Assembly: GCF_004912135.1 (NCBI RefSeq)
Contig: NZ_STGU01000010.1
Coordinates: 115,753-179,752, forward strand
Length of the DNA stretch: 64,000 nt
Direction: 5' to 3'
Source of the DNA: Rhizobium rosettiformans W3
GTDB taxonomy: Bacteria; Pseudomonadota; Alphaproteobacteria; Rhizobiales; Rhizobiaceae
Shown: positions 1 through 8,322 of the stretch, one piece after another
Numbering within the stretch: the stretch's first letter is position 1
How the letters are laid out: the number at the start of each line of letters is the position of its first letter
The notes under the pieces: generated by a model
What the model was told of the DNA's origin: nothing
The model's database searches: none
Seen by the model: only the letters and a program-made list of their open reading frames with translations
Program-made: the position numbers and the translations under genes

Positions 1-1182
1 GGTGCCGTCATCGGCAAGCTTGGGATCGATCGTGTAGGCGGCGAGACCCTGGCCATAGACGGTGCGCACGTCGTCATGCAGATAGCCGGCCTTCAAGAGC
101 TGCTTGATCAGGAAGCCCATGCCGCCGGCGGCGTGGAAGTGGTTCACGTCCGCAAGCCCGTTCGGATAGACGCGGGCAAGCAGCGGCACGATGTCGGAGA
201 GCTCCGAAATATCCTGCCAGGTGAGCTGGATGCCGCCGGCACGCGCCATGGCGATCAGGTGGATCGTGTGGTTGGTCGAGCCGCCGGTTGCATGCAGGCC
301 GACAACGCCGTTGACGATCGAGCGCTCGTCGATCATCTCGCCGGCCGGCGTGAACTCGTTGCCGAGTGCGGTGATGGCGAGTGCCCGCTTCGCCGCTTCC
401 TTGGTCAGGGCGTCGCGCAGCGGCGTGCCCGGATTGATGAAGGAGGCACCCGGCAGGTGGAAGCCCATGATCTCCATCAGCATCTGGTTCGAATTGGCCG
501 TGCCGTAGAAGGTGCAGGTGCCGGGGCCGTGATAGGATTTGGATTCCGCTTCGAGCAGTTCGGCGCGACCGACCTTGCCCTCGGCATAGAGCTGGCGGAT
601 GCGTGACTTCTCGTCGTTCGGCAGGCCCGAGGTCATCGGTCCTGCGGGGATGAAGACCGAGGGCAGGTGACCGAAGGTGAGGGCAGCGATCATCAGGCCC
701 GGCACGATCTTGTCGCAGACACCGAGATAGACGGCCGCATCAAACATGTTGTGGCTGAGGCCGATGCCGGCTGCCATGGCGATGGCGTCCCGCGAGAAGA
801 GCGAGAGCTCCATCCCCGGCTGGCCCTGGGTCACGCCGTCGCACATGGCCGGGACGCCGCCCGCAACCTGTGCCACGCCGCCGGCTTCGGAAGCCGCCTG
901 GCGGATCAGCGCCGGATAGGTCTCGAACGGTTGGTGCGCAGAGAGCATGTCGTTATAAGCGGTGATGATGCCGAGGTTCGGCACCACGTCACCGGCCAGC
1001 GCTTCTTTGTCCCTGGGGGAACAGACGGCAAAGCCATGGGCAAGGTTGCCGCAGGACAGGGTCGAGCGGTGCACGCCCTTGGAAATCGCACGGCGTGTGC
1101 GGTCGAGATAGGCTTCGCGGGTCGGCTTGGATCGCTCGACGATCCTCTTGGTGATGGCTTCGATACGGCTGTCTGCACTCAT
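1..1182 (-). CDS. edd: 6-phosphogluconate dehydratase, 3' part beyond the window edge
   Basis: Converts 6-phosphogluconate to 2-keto-3-deoxy-6-phosphogluconate in the cytosolic Entner-Doudoroff pathway. The frame is open from an ATG at 1182 to base 1, giving the first 394 residues of a protein usually about 600 long, so roughly the last third is missing. It begins [18 protein letters not shown] and carries the IlvD/Edd signatures [19 protein letters not shown] and [15 protein letters not shown]; the cysteines in these belong to the iron-sulfur cluster of the family. It lies downstream of zwf and pgl on the same strand, the usual rhizobial zwf-pgl-edd order. A 124-base gap with a GC-rich hairpin separates it from pgl. 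IlvD is a paralogous family, but the operon and the signatures make Edd clear. Confidence 0.93.
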   Translation of the reverse strand, partial: MSADSRIEAITKRIVERSKPTREAYLDRTRRAISKGVHRSTLSCGNLAHGFAVCSPRDKEALAGDVVPNLGIITAYNDMLSAHQPFETYPALIRQAASEAGGVAQVAGGVPAMCDGVTQGQPGMELSLFSRDAIAMAAGIGLSHNMFDAAVYLGVCDKIVPGLMIAALTFGHLPSVFIPAGPMTSGLPNDEKSRIRQLYAEGKVGRAELLEAESKSYHGPGTCTFYGTANSNQMLMEIMGFHLPGASFINPGTPLRDALTKEAAKRALAITALGNEFTPAGEMIDERSIVNGVVGLHATGGSTNHTIHLIAMARAGGIQLTWQDISELSDIVPLLARVYPNGLADVNHFHAAGGMGFLIKQLLKAGYLHDDVRTVYGQGLAAYTIDPKLADDGT

Positions 1183-1271
1183 CGGATATGGCTCCTCGTC
1201 TGGCGCGGGCGCTTGAAGGCGCACATCGCGCAAAGGCCTCCTCGGCCGGGAAACTCGTCATTCGCGCATCA

Positions 1272-1294
1272 GCCCGCCGCATGTGCCGGCGGGC
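1272..1294. other. Intercistronic hairpin between pgl and edd
   Basis: An 8-bp perfect stem (1272-1279 with 1287-1294) around a 7-base loop lies in the pgl-edd gap. There is no T-run on the minus strand, so it is more likely an mRNA-processing or stability hairpin than a full terminator. Confidence 0.4.
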
Positions 1295-1306
1295 GAGGGC
1301 TCTCCC

Positions 1307-2005
1307 TCAGGGCGCCCAATAGATGTCGGGCGTCGTCTGGGCTCGTTCAAGAACGGCCCGGATCGGCATGTCCTTCTCGTCCGAGCCGGCCAGTGCCTTG
1401 TCCAGCACGGCTTTCTTTTCGCCGCCCTCGATATGCACGACCAGAAGACCGGCATCATGCAGCGCTGAGAAGGAAAGCGTCAGCCGGGCTTCGCCTGCGC
1501 CCGGCGCTTCCATGGTCATGACGCGGCGCGGCTGCGAAAGATCAAGCGCCGCATCCAGATGGTCTCCGCCGGGGAAGAACGAGGCGGTGTGCCCGTCCGT
1601 ACCCATTCCGAGGATCACGACATCGAAGGCCTTGGACATGCCGGGCACGATCCCGGTTGCCGTCTTTGCAGCCTCCTCGATCGTGGCCTCAGGCCGATAA
1701 AGCGGCACGAACTCCGCCGCGGCCGCTTCATTCTTCAGCAGGTGCGTCTTCACCAGCAGATGGTTCGAACGCGGATTGTCTTCCGGGACGAAACGTTCAT
1801 CGACCAGCGTCACCTTCACCTTGGCCCAATCCAGCGCCCGCGTCGACAGCGCCTCGAAAAATGCCTTGGGCGTGGAGCCGCCGGAAACGGCGAGCGTCGC
1901 CTCGCCTGCCTTGGCGATCGCCGCAGACAGGGCCGTGGCCACGGCGTCTGCAAGCCCGTTTGCGAGGGCTGCACCTGTCTCGAATGTCTTCATGTGATGC
2001 GCCAT
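1307..2005 (-). CDS. pgl: 6-phosphogluconolactonase
   Basis: Hydrolyses 6-phosphoglucono-delta-lactone, the product of Zwf, to 6-phosphogluconate in the cytosol. The 232-residue protein shows the NagB/Pgl-family motifs VSGGSTPKAFFEAL near residue 42, VDERFVPEDNPRSN near 70 and GMGTDGHTASFFPG near 140. The ATG at 2005 lies 11 bases after the zwf stop region and is preceded by GAGGCCGGAAG, so translation is probably coupled to zwf. A second in-frame ATG four codons in is possible. Length and motifs match the DevB-type family. Confidence 0.95.
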   Translation of the reverse strand: MAHHMKTFETGAALANGLADAVATALSAAIAKAGEATLAVSGGSTPKAFFEALSTRALDWAKVKVTLVDERFVPEDNPRSNHLLVKTHLLKNEAAAAEFVPLYRPEATIEEAAKTATGIVPGMSKAFDVVILGMGTDGHTASFFPGGDHLDAALDLSQPRRVMTMEAPGAGEARLTLSFSALHDAGLLVVHIEGGEKKAVLDKALAGSDEKDMPIRAVLERAQTTPDIYWAP

Positions 2006-2016
2006 CGCTTCCGGCC

Positions 2017-3489
2017 TCAGTCGTTTTCGTGCCAGGTACGGCCGTCACGCTCGATGAGCGCGATGGCCTGGCTGGGGCCCCATGTGCCGGAGGTATAGCC
2101 TTGCGCTTTCTGGCCAATCTCTTCCCAGGATTTCAGGATCGGATCGCACCAGTTCCACGCTGCCTCGACTTCGTCGCGGCGCATGAACAGCGTCTGGTTC
2201 GAGCGGATGACGTCCATCAGCAGGCGCTCATAGGCGTCCGGATTGCGCACGTCGAAGGCCTGGGCGAAGCTCATGTCGAGGGATACGTGGCGCAGGCGCA
2301 TGCCGCCCGGGCCCGGATCCTTGATCATCAGCCACTGCTTCACGCCTTCGTCCGGCTGCAGACGGATGACCAGCTTGTTGGCCTCGATGCGTCCGGCGTT
2401 TTCGCCGAAGATCGAATGCGGGATCGGCTTGAAGGCGATGACGATCTCCGACATGCGGGTGGCGAGCCGCTTGCCGGTGCGCAGGTAGAAGGGCACGCCC
2501 GCCCAGCGCCAGTTGTTGATCTCTGCCTTGATCGCGACGAAAGTTTCCGTGTCGGACAGGGCGCCCAGTTCTTCCTGGTAGCCGTTGACTGCACCACCGG
2601 CCGAAGCGCCGGCGCGGTACTGGCCGCGCACCGTCTGCTTCTCGACATTGGCCGGTGTGATCGGCTTCAGCGAGCGCAGCACTTTCAGCTTCTCGTCACG
2701 CACGGCTTCGGCGTCGAGCGAGGAGGGGGCTTCCATGGCCACAAGGCAGAGCAGCTGCAGGATATGGTTCTGCACCATGTCACGCAGAGCGCCGGCCTTG
2801 TCGTAATAGGTCACACGGCCTTCGAGACCGACGGATTCGGCGACCGTGATCTGCACATGGTCGATGTGTGCGGAGTTCCACAGCGGCTCGTAGAGCGCAT
2901 TGGCAAAGCGCAGCGCCATCAGGTTCTGCACCGTCTCCTTGCCGAGATAGTGGTCGATACGGAAGATCTGGTCTTCCTTGAACACCTTGCCGATCGTGTC
3001 GTTGAGGATCTGCGCCGAGGCAAGGTCGCGGCCGATCGGCTTTTCAACGACGATGCGGGTCGACTTGGTGATCAGCTTGTGATCGCGGATCTTGTCGGCG
3101 ATGTCGCCGAAGATCGACGGCGAAACGGCGAGATAGAAGGCCCGGACGATGTCCTTGCCCTGATCGAGCAGCTTCTTCAGATCTTCCCAACCCTGGTCGG
3201 ACTTCGCATCGACGGAGACGTAGAAGACGCGGGCGAGGAACTTCGCAACTTCCGCCTCTTCGAGTTCCTCTGCCTTCAGATGCTCATGAAGCGCATCGAG
3301 CGTGAACTTGCGATACTCCTCATGCGTCATCGCCGTGCGTGAGGCACCGATGATGCGTGTCGGCTCAGTCAGCTGGCCGGCCAACTGGCGGTGAAACAAC
3401 GCCGGCAGAAGCTTGCGCTCGGCCAAGTCGCCGGTGCCGCCGAAGACGACGTAGTCAAAGGGTTCAACGGGGATGATCTGGCTGCTCAT
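2017..3489 (-). CDS. zwf: Glucose-6-phosphate 1-dehydrogenase
   Basis: Oxidises glucose 6-phosphate with NAD(P)+ to the lactone, the entry to the Entner-Doudoroff and oxidative pentose phosphate routes. The 490-residue protein has the dinucleotide-binding motif VVFGGTGDLAERKLLP at the N-terminus, the conserved active-site block RIDHYLGKETVQN near residue 175, and the C-terminal fold typical of the family. The start MSSQIIPVEP (ATG at 3489) is chosen over an ATG two codons upstream because it matches the usual rhizobial N-terminus. It is first in the zwf-pgl-edd operon; the roughly 50 bases upstream, rich in AT (TCTAATCTAATCGATTT), presumably hold the promoter, directly beside the terminator of the preceding gene. 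Confidence 0.96.
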   Translation of the reverse strand: MSSQIIPVEPFDYVVFGGTGDLAERKLLPALFHRQLAGQLTEPTRIIGASRTAMTHEEYRKFTLDALHEHLKAEELEEAEVAKFLARVFYVSVDAKSDQGWEDLKKLLDQGKDIVRAFYLAVSPSIFGDIADKIRDHKLITKSTRIVVEKPIGRDLASAQILNDTIGKVFKEDQIFRIDHYLGKETVQNLMALRFANALYEPLWNSAHIDHVQITVAESVGLEGRVTYYDKAGALRDMVQNHILQLLCLVAMEAPSSLDAEAVRDEKLKVLRSLKPITPANVEKQTVRGQYRAGASAGGAVNGYQEELGALSDTETFVAIKAEINNWRWAGVPFYLRTGKRLATRMSEIVIAFKPIPHSIFGENAGRIEANKLVIRLQPDEGVKQWLMIKDPGPGGMRLRHVSLDMSFAQAFDVRNPDAYERLLMDVIRSNQTLFMRRDEVEAAWNWCDPILKSWEEIGQKAQGYTSGTWGPSQAIALIERDGRTWHEND

Positions 3490-3541
3490 GCGCATCTCTC
3501 GTTCGGCAAATTCGTTGGACAGGTTCTAATCTAATCGATTT

Positions 3542-3570
3542 AAAAAAGCCACCCCGATAGGGTGGTTTTT
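3542..3570 (-). terminator. Rho-independent terminator of the puuA-puuB operon
   Basis: Read on the minus strand, a 6-bp stem (CCACCC, 3560-3565, with GGGTGG, 3549-3554) and 5-base loop are followed by six T. It lies about 105 bases past the puuB stop and insulates zwf from readthrough. T-rich flanks on both sides make it potentially bidirectional. Confidence 0.8.
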
Positions 3571-3674
3571 GTCGTGGGACGTCGCAGAGAGGATGAACAA
3601 ACCGTGTTCTGCGACAATCCAACACACCCGCCGGGATCGTATGCGATCTGCGGTCGGCGGGTGACACTTTCGGC

Positions 3675-4961
3675 TCAGAATCGGTCGCGCAGCGCGTACC
3701 AGGTGAGCGCGAGAAACAGCAGCGGCTTGCGAAGGCTGGCCCCGCCGGGGAACGGCGGGATCTTCAGGTCCTTGAGGACGTCGAGTTCCCGCGCATTGCC
3801 CGCCACCGTGTCGGCATACATCTTGCCGGAATAGTTCGACAACATGACGCCATGACCGGAATAGCCGGCAAGCGACGTGACGCCGGGCATGACATCCCGG
3901 GCAAACGGTTTGCGTGGCAGCGTGATCCCGACCGAACCGCCCCAGCCATGGGTGATCTCGATATCCTTGAGATCCGGATAGATCTCGGCAATCTGCCGAC
4001 GGATGTGGCTGGAGATATCCCGCGGACTGTCGGCCGTGTAAGCCTCCCGCCCGCCAAACAGCAGCCGCCCGTCGCGGCTCTTGCGGAAGTAGCGCACCAC
4101 GAAGCGGCTGTCGGCAACGGCTTCCGAACCGCGCAGCACCTGCGGAAACTTGGTCAGCGGCACGGTTGCGCCAATGAACGACCGGATCGGCATGACATGC
4201 GACGCCGTCACGGGCTCCAGATTGCCGATATAGGCGTTTGTCGCAATCAGCACGCGGTCCGCGGTGATCGTGCCCTTGGGCGTGTCGATGAAAGTCTTGC
4301 CGCTCGCCTGGCGAATGGCGCTGGCCGGGGTCATCTCGTGGATCTTTGCGCCGGCTTCGGCCGCCACGCGGGCAAGCCCGACCAGCAGCTTCAGCGGATG
4401 GATATGCCCGGTCCCGGTATCACGCACGCCGTAATGGTAGCGCGTGGATCCCACCCGCTCATGGGTCTCCTCGCGGTCCATGAAGGAGATGTGCGGATAG
4501 CCGTAGCGCACCGCCATGATCTCCGCGTCGTGTCGATAGTCCGATTCCCAGCCCCGCTTGTGCGCAACGTTCAACTGGCCGGGCATGTATTCGATGTCGA
4601 TGCCATGCTGCTCGGCGAAGTCGATGAGGTAGCGCTTGGCGTTTTCCGCCATGTCGAACAGCGCCTTGGAGCGCTCGAAGCCAAGCTCCGCCTCGAGCTC
4701 GCCCGGCCAGGCGCGCTGGCCGGTGCCGAGCTGTCCGCCATTGCGGCCGGAGGCGCCGTCGCCGAAGCGGCTGCCCTCGATCAGAACGACGGACACCCCG
4801 AGACGCGCGAGATTGTAGGCGGCCTGCAGGCCGGTGAAACCGCCGCCGATGATGGCGACGTCAGTGGTGACGGAACCGTCGAGACCAGGATATTCCGGGC
4901 GCTCGCCGACACTGTCCTGATACCAGGAGATCCCCGGCGCGATCGGGCTTTGCCATGTCAT
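3675..4961 (-). CDS. puuB: FAD-dependent amine oxidase, gamma-glutamylputrescine oxidase type (PuuB/OrdL family)
   Basis: Probably oxidises gamma-glutamylputrescine to the aldehyde, ammonia and peroxide, the second step of the Puu pathway. The 428-residue protein has an N-terminal Rossmann motif VAIIGGGFTGLQAAYNLARL (about residues 34-53), then DGASGRNGGQ, the DAO-family FAD-contact block, and HGWGGSVGITLPRKP and GYSGHGVMLSNY near the C-terminus. It starts 13 bases after the stop of the glutamine-synthetase-like gene, which makes the pair a PuuA-PuuB module. The DAO superfamily is broad, so the substrate is inferred from context. A second PuuB-like gene lies at 46620-47918 in this window. Confidence 0.82.
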   Translation of the reverse strand: MTWQSPIAPGISWYQDSVGERPEYPGLDGSVTTDVAIIGGGFTGLQAAYNLARLGVSVVLIEGSRFGDGASGRNGGQLGTGQRAWPGELEAELGFERSKALFDMAENAKRYLIDFAEQHGIDIEYMPGQLNVAHKRGWESDYRHDAEIMAVRYGYPHISFMDREETHERVGSTRYHYGVRDTGTGHIHPLKLLVGLARVAAEAGAKIHEMTPASAIRQASGKTFIDTPKGTITADRVLIATNAYIGNLEPVTASHVMPIRSFIGATVPLTKFPQVLRGSEAVADSRFVVRYFRKSRDGRLLFGGREAYTADSPRDISSHIRRQIAEIYPDLKDIEITHGWGGSVGITLPRKPFARDVMPGVTSLAGYSGHGVMLSNYSGKMYADTVAGNARELDVLKDLKIPPFPGGASLRKPLLFLALTWYALRDRF

Positions 4962-4974
4962 GAACGCGCGTCCC

Positions 4975-6411
4975 TCACACGTTGAGCAGGAGGAATTCGC
5001 GTTCCCACGGACTGATCACCTGCATGAAGGTCTCGAATTCCCCGCGTTTGACGCCGGCATAGATGCCGATGAACTCGGAGCCGAAGACTTCGTTGAAGTC
5101 GGGCTCGCTTTCCAGCAGGGCAACCGCTTCCAGCAGGCCGCGCGGCAGGTCGACCGAGCCTTCGTTTTCGGACCCCTCGGCGGCAGCCGTCGGTTCGATT
5201 TCCTTGACGATCCCGAGATAGCCGCAGGCAAGCGACGCCGCGAGCGCGAGATAGGGATTGGCATCCGAACTCGGCAGGCGGTTCTCGACGCGCCGCGCGG
5301 CCGCATCCGAAACCGGCACACGGAAGGCTGTCGTGCGGTTATCGTAGCCCCAGGCATTGTTGACCGGTGCCGCCATGTCTGGCGTCAGGCGGCGATAGGA
5401 GTTCACATAGGGCGCCAGCATCACAAGCGAGCTCGGCACATATTTCTGCATGCCGCCGATGAAGTGGAAGAACTCCGGCGAGGCCGAGCCGTCGGGATTG
5501 GAAAAGACGTTCTTGCCCGTCTTGATATCGACGACCGACTGGTGGATGTGCATGGCCGAGCCCGGCTGGCCCTGCATGGGCTTCGCCATGAAGGTCGCAT
5601 AGATCCCGTGCTTAAGCGCCGCCTCGCGGATCGTGCGCTTGAACATGAAGACCTGGTCGGCAAGCTCGATAGGATTGCCGTGACGCAGGTTGATCTCGAG
5701 CTGGGCCGGACCCTCCTCATGGATCAGCGTGTCGATCTCCAGACCCTGCTTTTCCGAGAAGTGGTAGATATCGTCGATCAACTCGTCGAACTCGTTGATC
5801 CCGGCGATCGAATACCCCTGGCCACCGACGATCGATCGGCCGGAACGGCCCTTCGGCGGGTGCAGCGGATAGTCCGGGTCGTCGTTCATCGCGACTAGGT
5901 AGAACTCGATTTCCGGTGCTACGACCGGCTTCCAGCCCTTCTCCTCGTAGAGCCGCAGCACGTTCTTCAACACGTTGCGTGGTGTGTACGAGACATTCTG
6001 GCCGTCAACATTGACGATGTCGCAGATCACCTGCGCCGTCGGATCGCTTTCCCATGGCACGACCGAAAGGGTCGAGAGATCGGGCACCAGCTTCAGGTCG
6101 CTGTCGCGCGGCTCGTAGCGGAAGTTCTCGGTCTCATCGGGATATTCGCCGGAGATCGTATGGCGGTAAAGCGCCGAGGGAAGCGCCAGCGAGGTGTTCG
6201 ACGTGAACTTCGACGACGGCATCATCTTGCCGCGGGGAACGCCGGCAAGGTCGGGCGTGATGCATTCGATGTCCTCGATGCCGCGGGCTCGCAGCCACGT
6301 CGCCGCTTCCTTCCAGTTCGAGACGCCGCGCTTCGATCCGGGGTCCGGCGGAATAACCGCCTTTTTGGAGGGCGCGCTCTGGGGTCTCAGCATGGATTTC
6401 TTCGCGGGCAT
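4975..6411 (-). CDS. puuA: Glutamine synthetase family protein, gamma-glutamylputrescine synthetase type
   Basis: Probably ligates glutamate to putrescine with ATP. The 478-residue protein carries the GS catalytic fold: a beta-grasp start (GIEDIECITPDLAGVPRGK near residue 45), PEIEFYLV near 160 with metal-binding glutamates, HEEGPAQLEINLRHG near 240, MAKPMQGQPGSAMHIHQS near 280, and NRLPSSDANPYLALAASLA near 390. It is followed by a PuuB-like oxidase 13 bases downstream. The N-terminal 25 or so residues (Lys/Pro/Ser rich) are longer than in most PuuA, so an internal start is possible. It transcribes away from the flavoprotein gene at 6536, leaving a shared 124-base promoter region. Confidence 0.85.
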   Translation of the reverse strand: MPAKKSMLRPQSAPSKKAVIPPDPGSKRGVSNWKEAATWLRARGIEDIECITPDLAGVPRGKMMPSSKFTSNTSLALPSALYRHTISGEYPDETENFRYEPRDSDLKLVPDLSTLSVVPWESDPTAQVICDIVNVDGQNVSYTPRNVLKNVLRLYEEKGWKPVVAPEIEFYLVAMNDDPDYPLHPPKGRSGRSIVGGQGYSIAGINEFDELIDDIYHFSEKQGLEIDTLIHEEGPAQLEINLRHGNPIELADQVFMFKRTIREAALKHGIYATFMAKPMQGQPGSAMHIHQSVVDIKTGKNVFSNPDGSASPEFFHFIGGMQKYVPSSLVMLAPYVNSYRRLTPDMAAPVNNAWGYDNRTTAFRVPVSDAAARRVENRLPSSDANPYLALAASLACGYLGIVKEIEPTAAAEGSENEGSVDLPRGLLEAVALLESEPDFNEVFGSEFIGIYAGVKRGEFETFMQVISPWEREFLLLNV

Positions 6412-6535
6412 GTCTCACCGGTTGGTTGTTGATGCGGTCCATCATAGCCAGACTTTGCCCTTTGGCCAGCGGGACGCGTTGACTTTGATCATAAGTTTGT
6501 CGAGACAGACGGCGGATTCCCGGGAGCAATGGCCT

Positions 6536-7717
6536 ATGGCGAAGAAGTTTGACGTCGCGATCATCGGAGCCGGTGCCGCCGGCATGATGGCGGCTTTCAC
6601 CGCCGGACGGCGGGGAAAATCGGTGATCGTGCTCGACCACGCCAAGGCACCGGGCGAAAAGATCCGTATCTCCGGCGGGGGGCGCTGCAACTTCACCAAC
6701 ATCCATGCCGGGCCGAAGAACTACATCTCCGAGAACCCGCATTTCGCCAAGTCGGCACTCGCCCGCTACACGCCATCGGATTTCATCGCCATGGTCGATC
6801 GCCACAAGATCGCCTGGCATGAAAAGACCCTCGGCCAGCTCTTCTGCGACGATAGCGCCAAGGACATTATCCGCATGTTGCTGGAAGAGATGCGGGCGGT
6901 GCAGGTGGATCTGCGCCTGTCCTGCGAGATCTCCGACATCGCCAAGGGTGTCGACGGCTTCCGCCTGTCGACCAGCGAAGGCCAGATCCTCGCAGACAAT
7001 CTGGTGATGGCCTGCGGGGGCAAGTCGATCCCGAAGATGGGTGCGACCGGCTTTGCCTATCGCATCGCCGAGCAGTTCGGCCTGCCGGTCACGGAAACAC
7101 GACCGGCTCTTGTGCCGCTGACGCTCGAACCCAACCTGCTGGGCGAACTCTCTGAACTGTCAGGCGTTGCCGTCGATGCCGATGTCTCCTGTGGCAAGAC
7201 CCGCTTTCACGAAGCGCTTCTCTTCACCCATCGCGGCCTGTCCGGTCCCTCCATTCTGCAGATATCGAGCTATTGGCGCGAGGGCGACGAGATCCAGCTT
7301 TCGCTAGAGCCGGGTATCGACATTCTCGACCACCTGAAGACGGCCAAGCGTGAAAATGGCCGCCAGCAGGTCCAGACCGTGCTCGCCCAGCATCTCCCGA
7401 AGCGTCTGGCCCAGTATCTGGCAGAGACCGCGAAGCTCGAACGTCCGCTCGCCGATCTGCCCGACAAGGCACTAGCCGCACTCACCGAGCGCATCCGCCG
7501 CTGGCCGATCAAACCGGCAGGCTCGGAAGGCTATCGCACGGCTGAGGTCACGCTGGGTGGGGTGGATACGAATGCCCTCGACAGCCGCTCCATGCAGGCC
7601 AAGACCGTGCCCGGCCTCTATTTCATCGGCGAATGCGTCGATGTCACGGGCTGGCTTGGCGGCTATAACTTCCAGTGGGCCTGGGCCTCAGGCCATGCGG
7701 CCGGCGAGGCCCTCTGA
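6536..7717 (+). CDS. NAD(P)/FAD-dependent oxidoreductase, HI0933/BaiN (YhiN) family
   Basis: The 393-residue flavoprotein begins MAKKFDVAIIGAGAAGMMAA, a textbook FAD-binding GxGxxG fold, followed by ISGGGRCNFTN near residue 45 and GATGFAYRIAEQFG, both signatures of the HI0933/BaiN family. The C-terminus ends GGYNFQWAWASGHAAGEAL. The frame is open far upstream (from 6194) but that part overlaps the divergent glutamine-synthetase-like gene, and the family aligns only from the ATG at 6536. The cellular substrate of this family is unknown in most bacteria; related proteins act in bile acid reduction. It appears to be a single-gene unit. Confidence 0.9.
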   Translation: MAKKFDVAIIGAGAAGMMAAFTAGRRGKSVIVLDHAKAPGEKIRISGGGRCNFTNIHAGPKNYISENPHFAKSALARYTPSDFIAMVDRHKIAWHEKTLGQLFCDDSAKDIIRMLLEEMRAVQVDLRLSCEISDIAKGVDGFRLSTSEGQILADNLVMACGGKSIPKMGATGFAYRIAEQFGLPVTETRPALVPLTLEPNLLGELSELSGVAVDADVSCGKTRFHEALLFTHRGLSGPSILQISSYWREGDEIQLSLEPGIDILDHLKTAKRENGRQQVQTVLAQHLPKRLAQYLAETAKLERPLADLPDKALAALTERIRRWPIKPAGSEGYRTAEVTLGGVDTNALDSRSMQAKTVPGLYFIGECVDVTGWLGGYNFQWAWASGHAAGEAL

Positions 7718-7888
7718 ACAAAAGCTCACGCTCCGGACAAGCTTAAGCGGGTAATTCAGAGCTTGTTAACATGCGTCGGTCATCCTGCTCGAATGCCGGT
7801 GTGATATCGCTGATATCGCGACATGAGGTCTGGCCGGCTGAGGCCCGCAAGGGCATGACCTTCCCTGGCCGCATCAAGGACCGCGCCC
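7718..7888. other. Intergenic region with a tandem 9-bp repeat
   Basis: No gene is seen. The one visible structure is TGATATCGC repeated exactly in tandem at 7802-7810 and 7811-7819, about 70 bases before the small membrane-protein candidate. It could be an operator or chance. Confidence 0.3.
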
Positions 7889-8038
7889 ATGAGCCCTGAG
7901 ACCCGCAAGCCCCGTGCCATCGCCATTGCCGCCACCCGTGCGCGGGACGAGGAACGCACGCGTCTTCGTCATCTGAGCATCGTCTGCTTCTATGCTGCCA
8001 GTGCGCTTGCCGCGCTCGCCCTCGGCCTGCTCGGCTGA
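7889..8038 (+). CDS. Small membrane protein candidate (49 aa)
   Basis: ATG-initiated frame of 49 codons, beginning MSPETRKPRAIAIAA, strongly basic and arginine-rich for the first 28 residues, then one hydrophobic helix (IVCFYAASALAALALGLLG) that ends the protein. That is a single-pass topology with a positive cytosolic tail. The Shine-Dalgarno sequence is weak (AAGGA, about 10 bases upstream). I do not recognise a family. It could be a genuine rhizobial small membrane protein or a chance frame in GC-rich DNA. Confidence 0.4.
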   Translation: MSPETRKPRAIAIAATRARDEERTRLRHLSIVCFYAASALAALALGLLG

Positions 8039-8322
8039 AGCAATCCCCTCAATCTAGATGATGACGGCGGTCGCGTCCGATCGACCTTCGTGACGCGTGG
8101 TCGAGCCGCTGCCGCGCGACCTAGTCGGCATTAGACGTTGCACGTCTTCGACAGATTGTCCCGCTTTGAGACCCCGCTCTCGCCTTTAACGCAACCTTGA
8201 GACTTTTGCTGCAACCCTCTCCGATGGAGTGGAGTGCAGACTGTGGCGATGACCTTCGGCGCAGTCGTTATTTTGAGGCGGCAGACACCGAGCGTGCGCC
8301 GTCTTCTGTTGGAGGAAGTCAT
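8039..8322. other. Leader region upstream of the chemoreceptor gene
   Basis: About 284 bases with no convincing coding frame. It ends in a strong GGAGGAAG ribosome-binding site at 8311-8318 that fixes the TTG start of the chemoreceptor. No clear sigma-70 or sigma-28 promoter could be picked by eye. Confidence 0.4.

Noticed and set aside
1657..3342. Open frame of 561 codons on the plus strand
   Set aside because: Antisense to pgl and zwf, with no start-site support and no fold.
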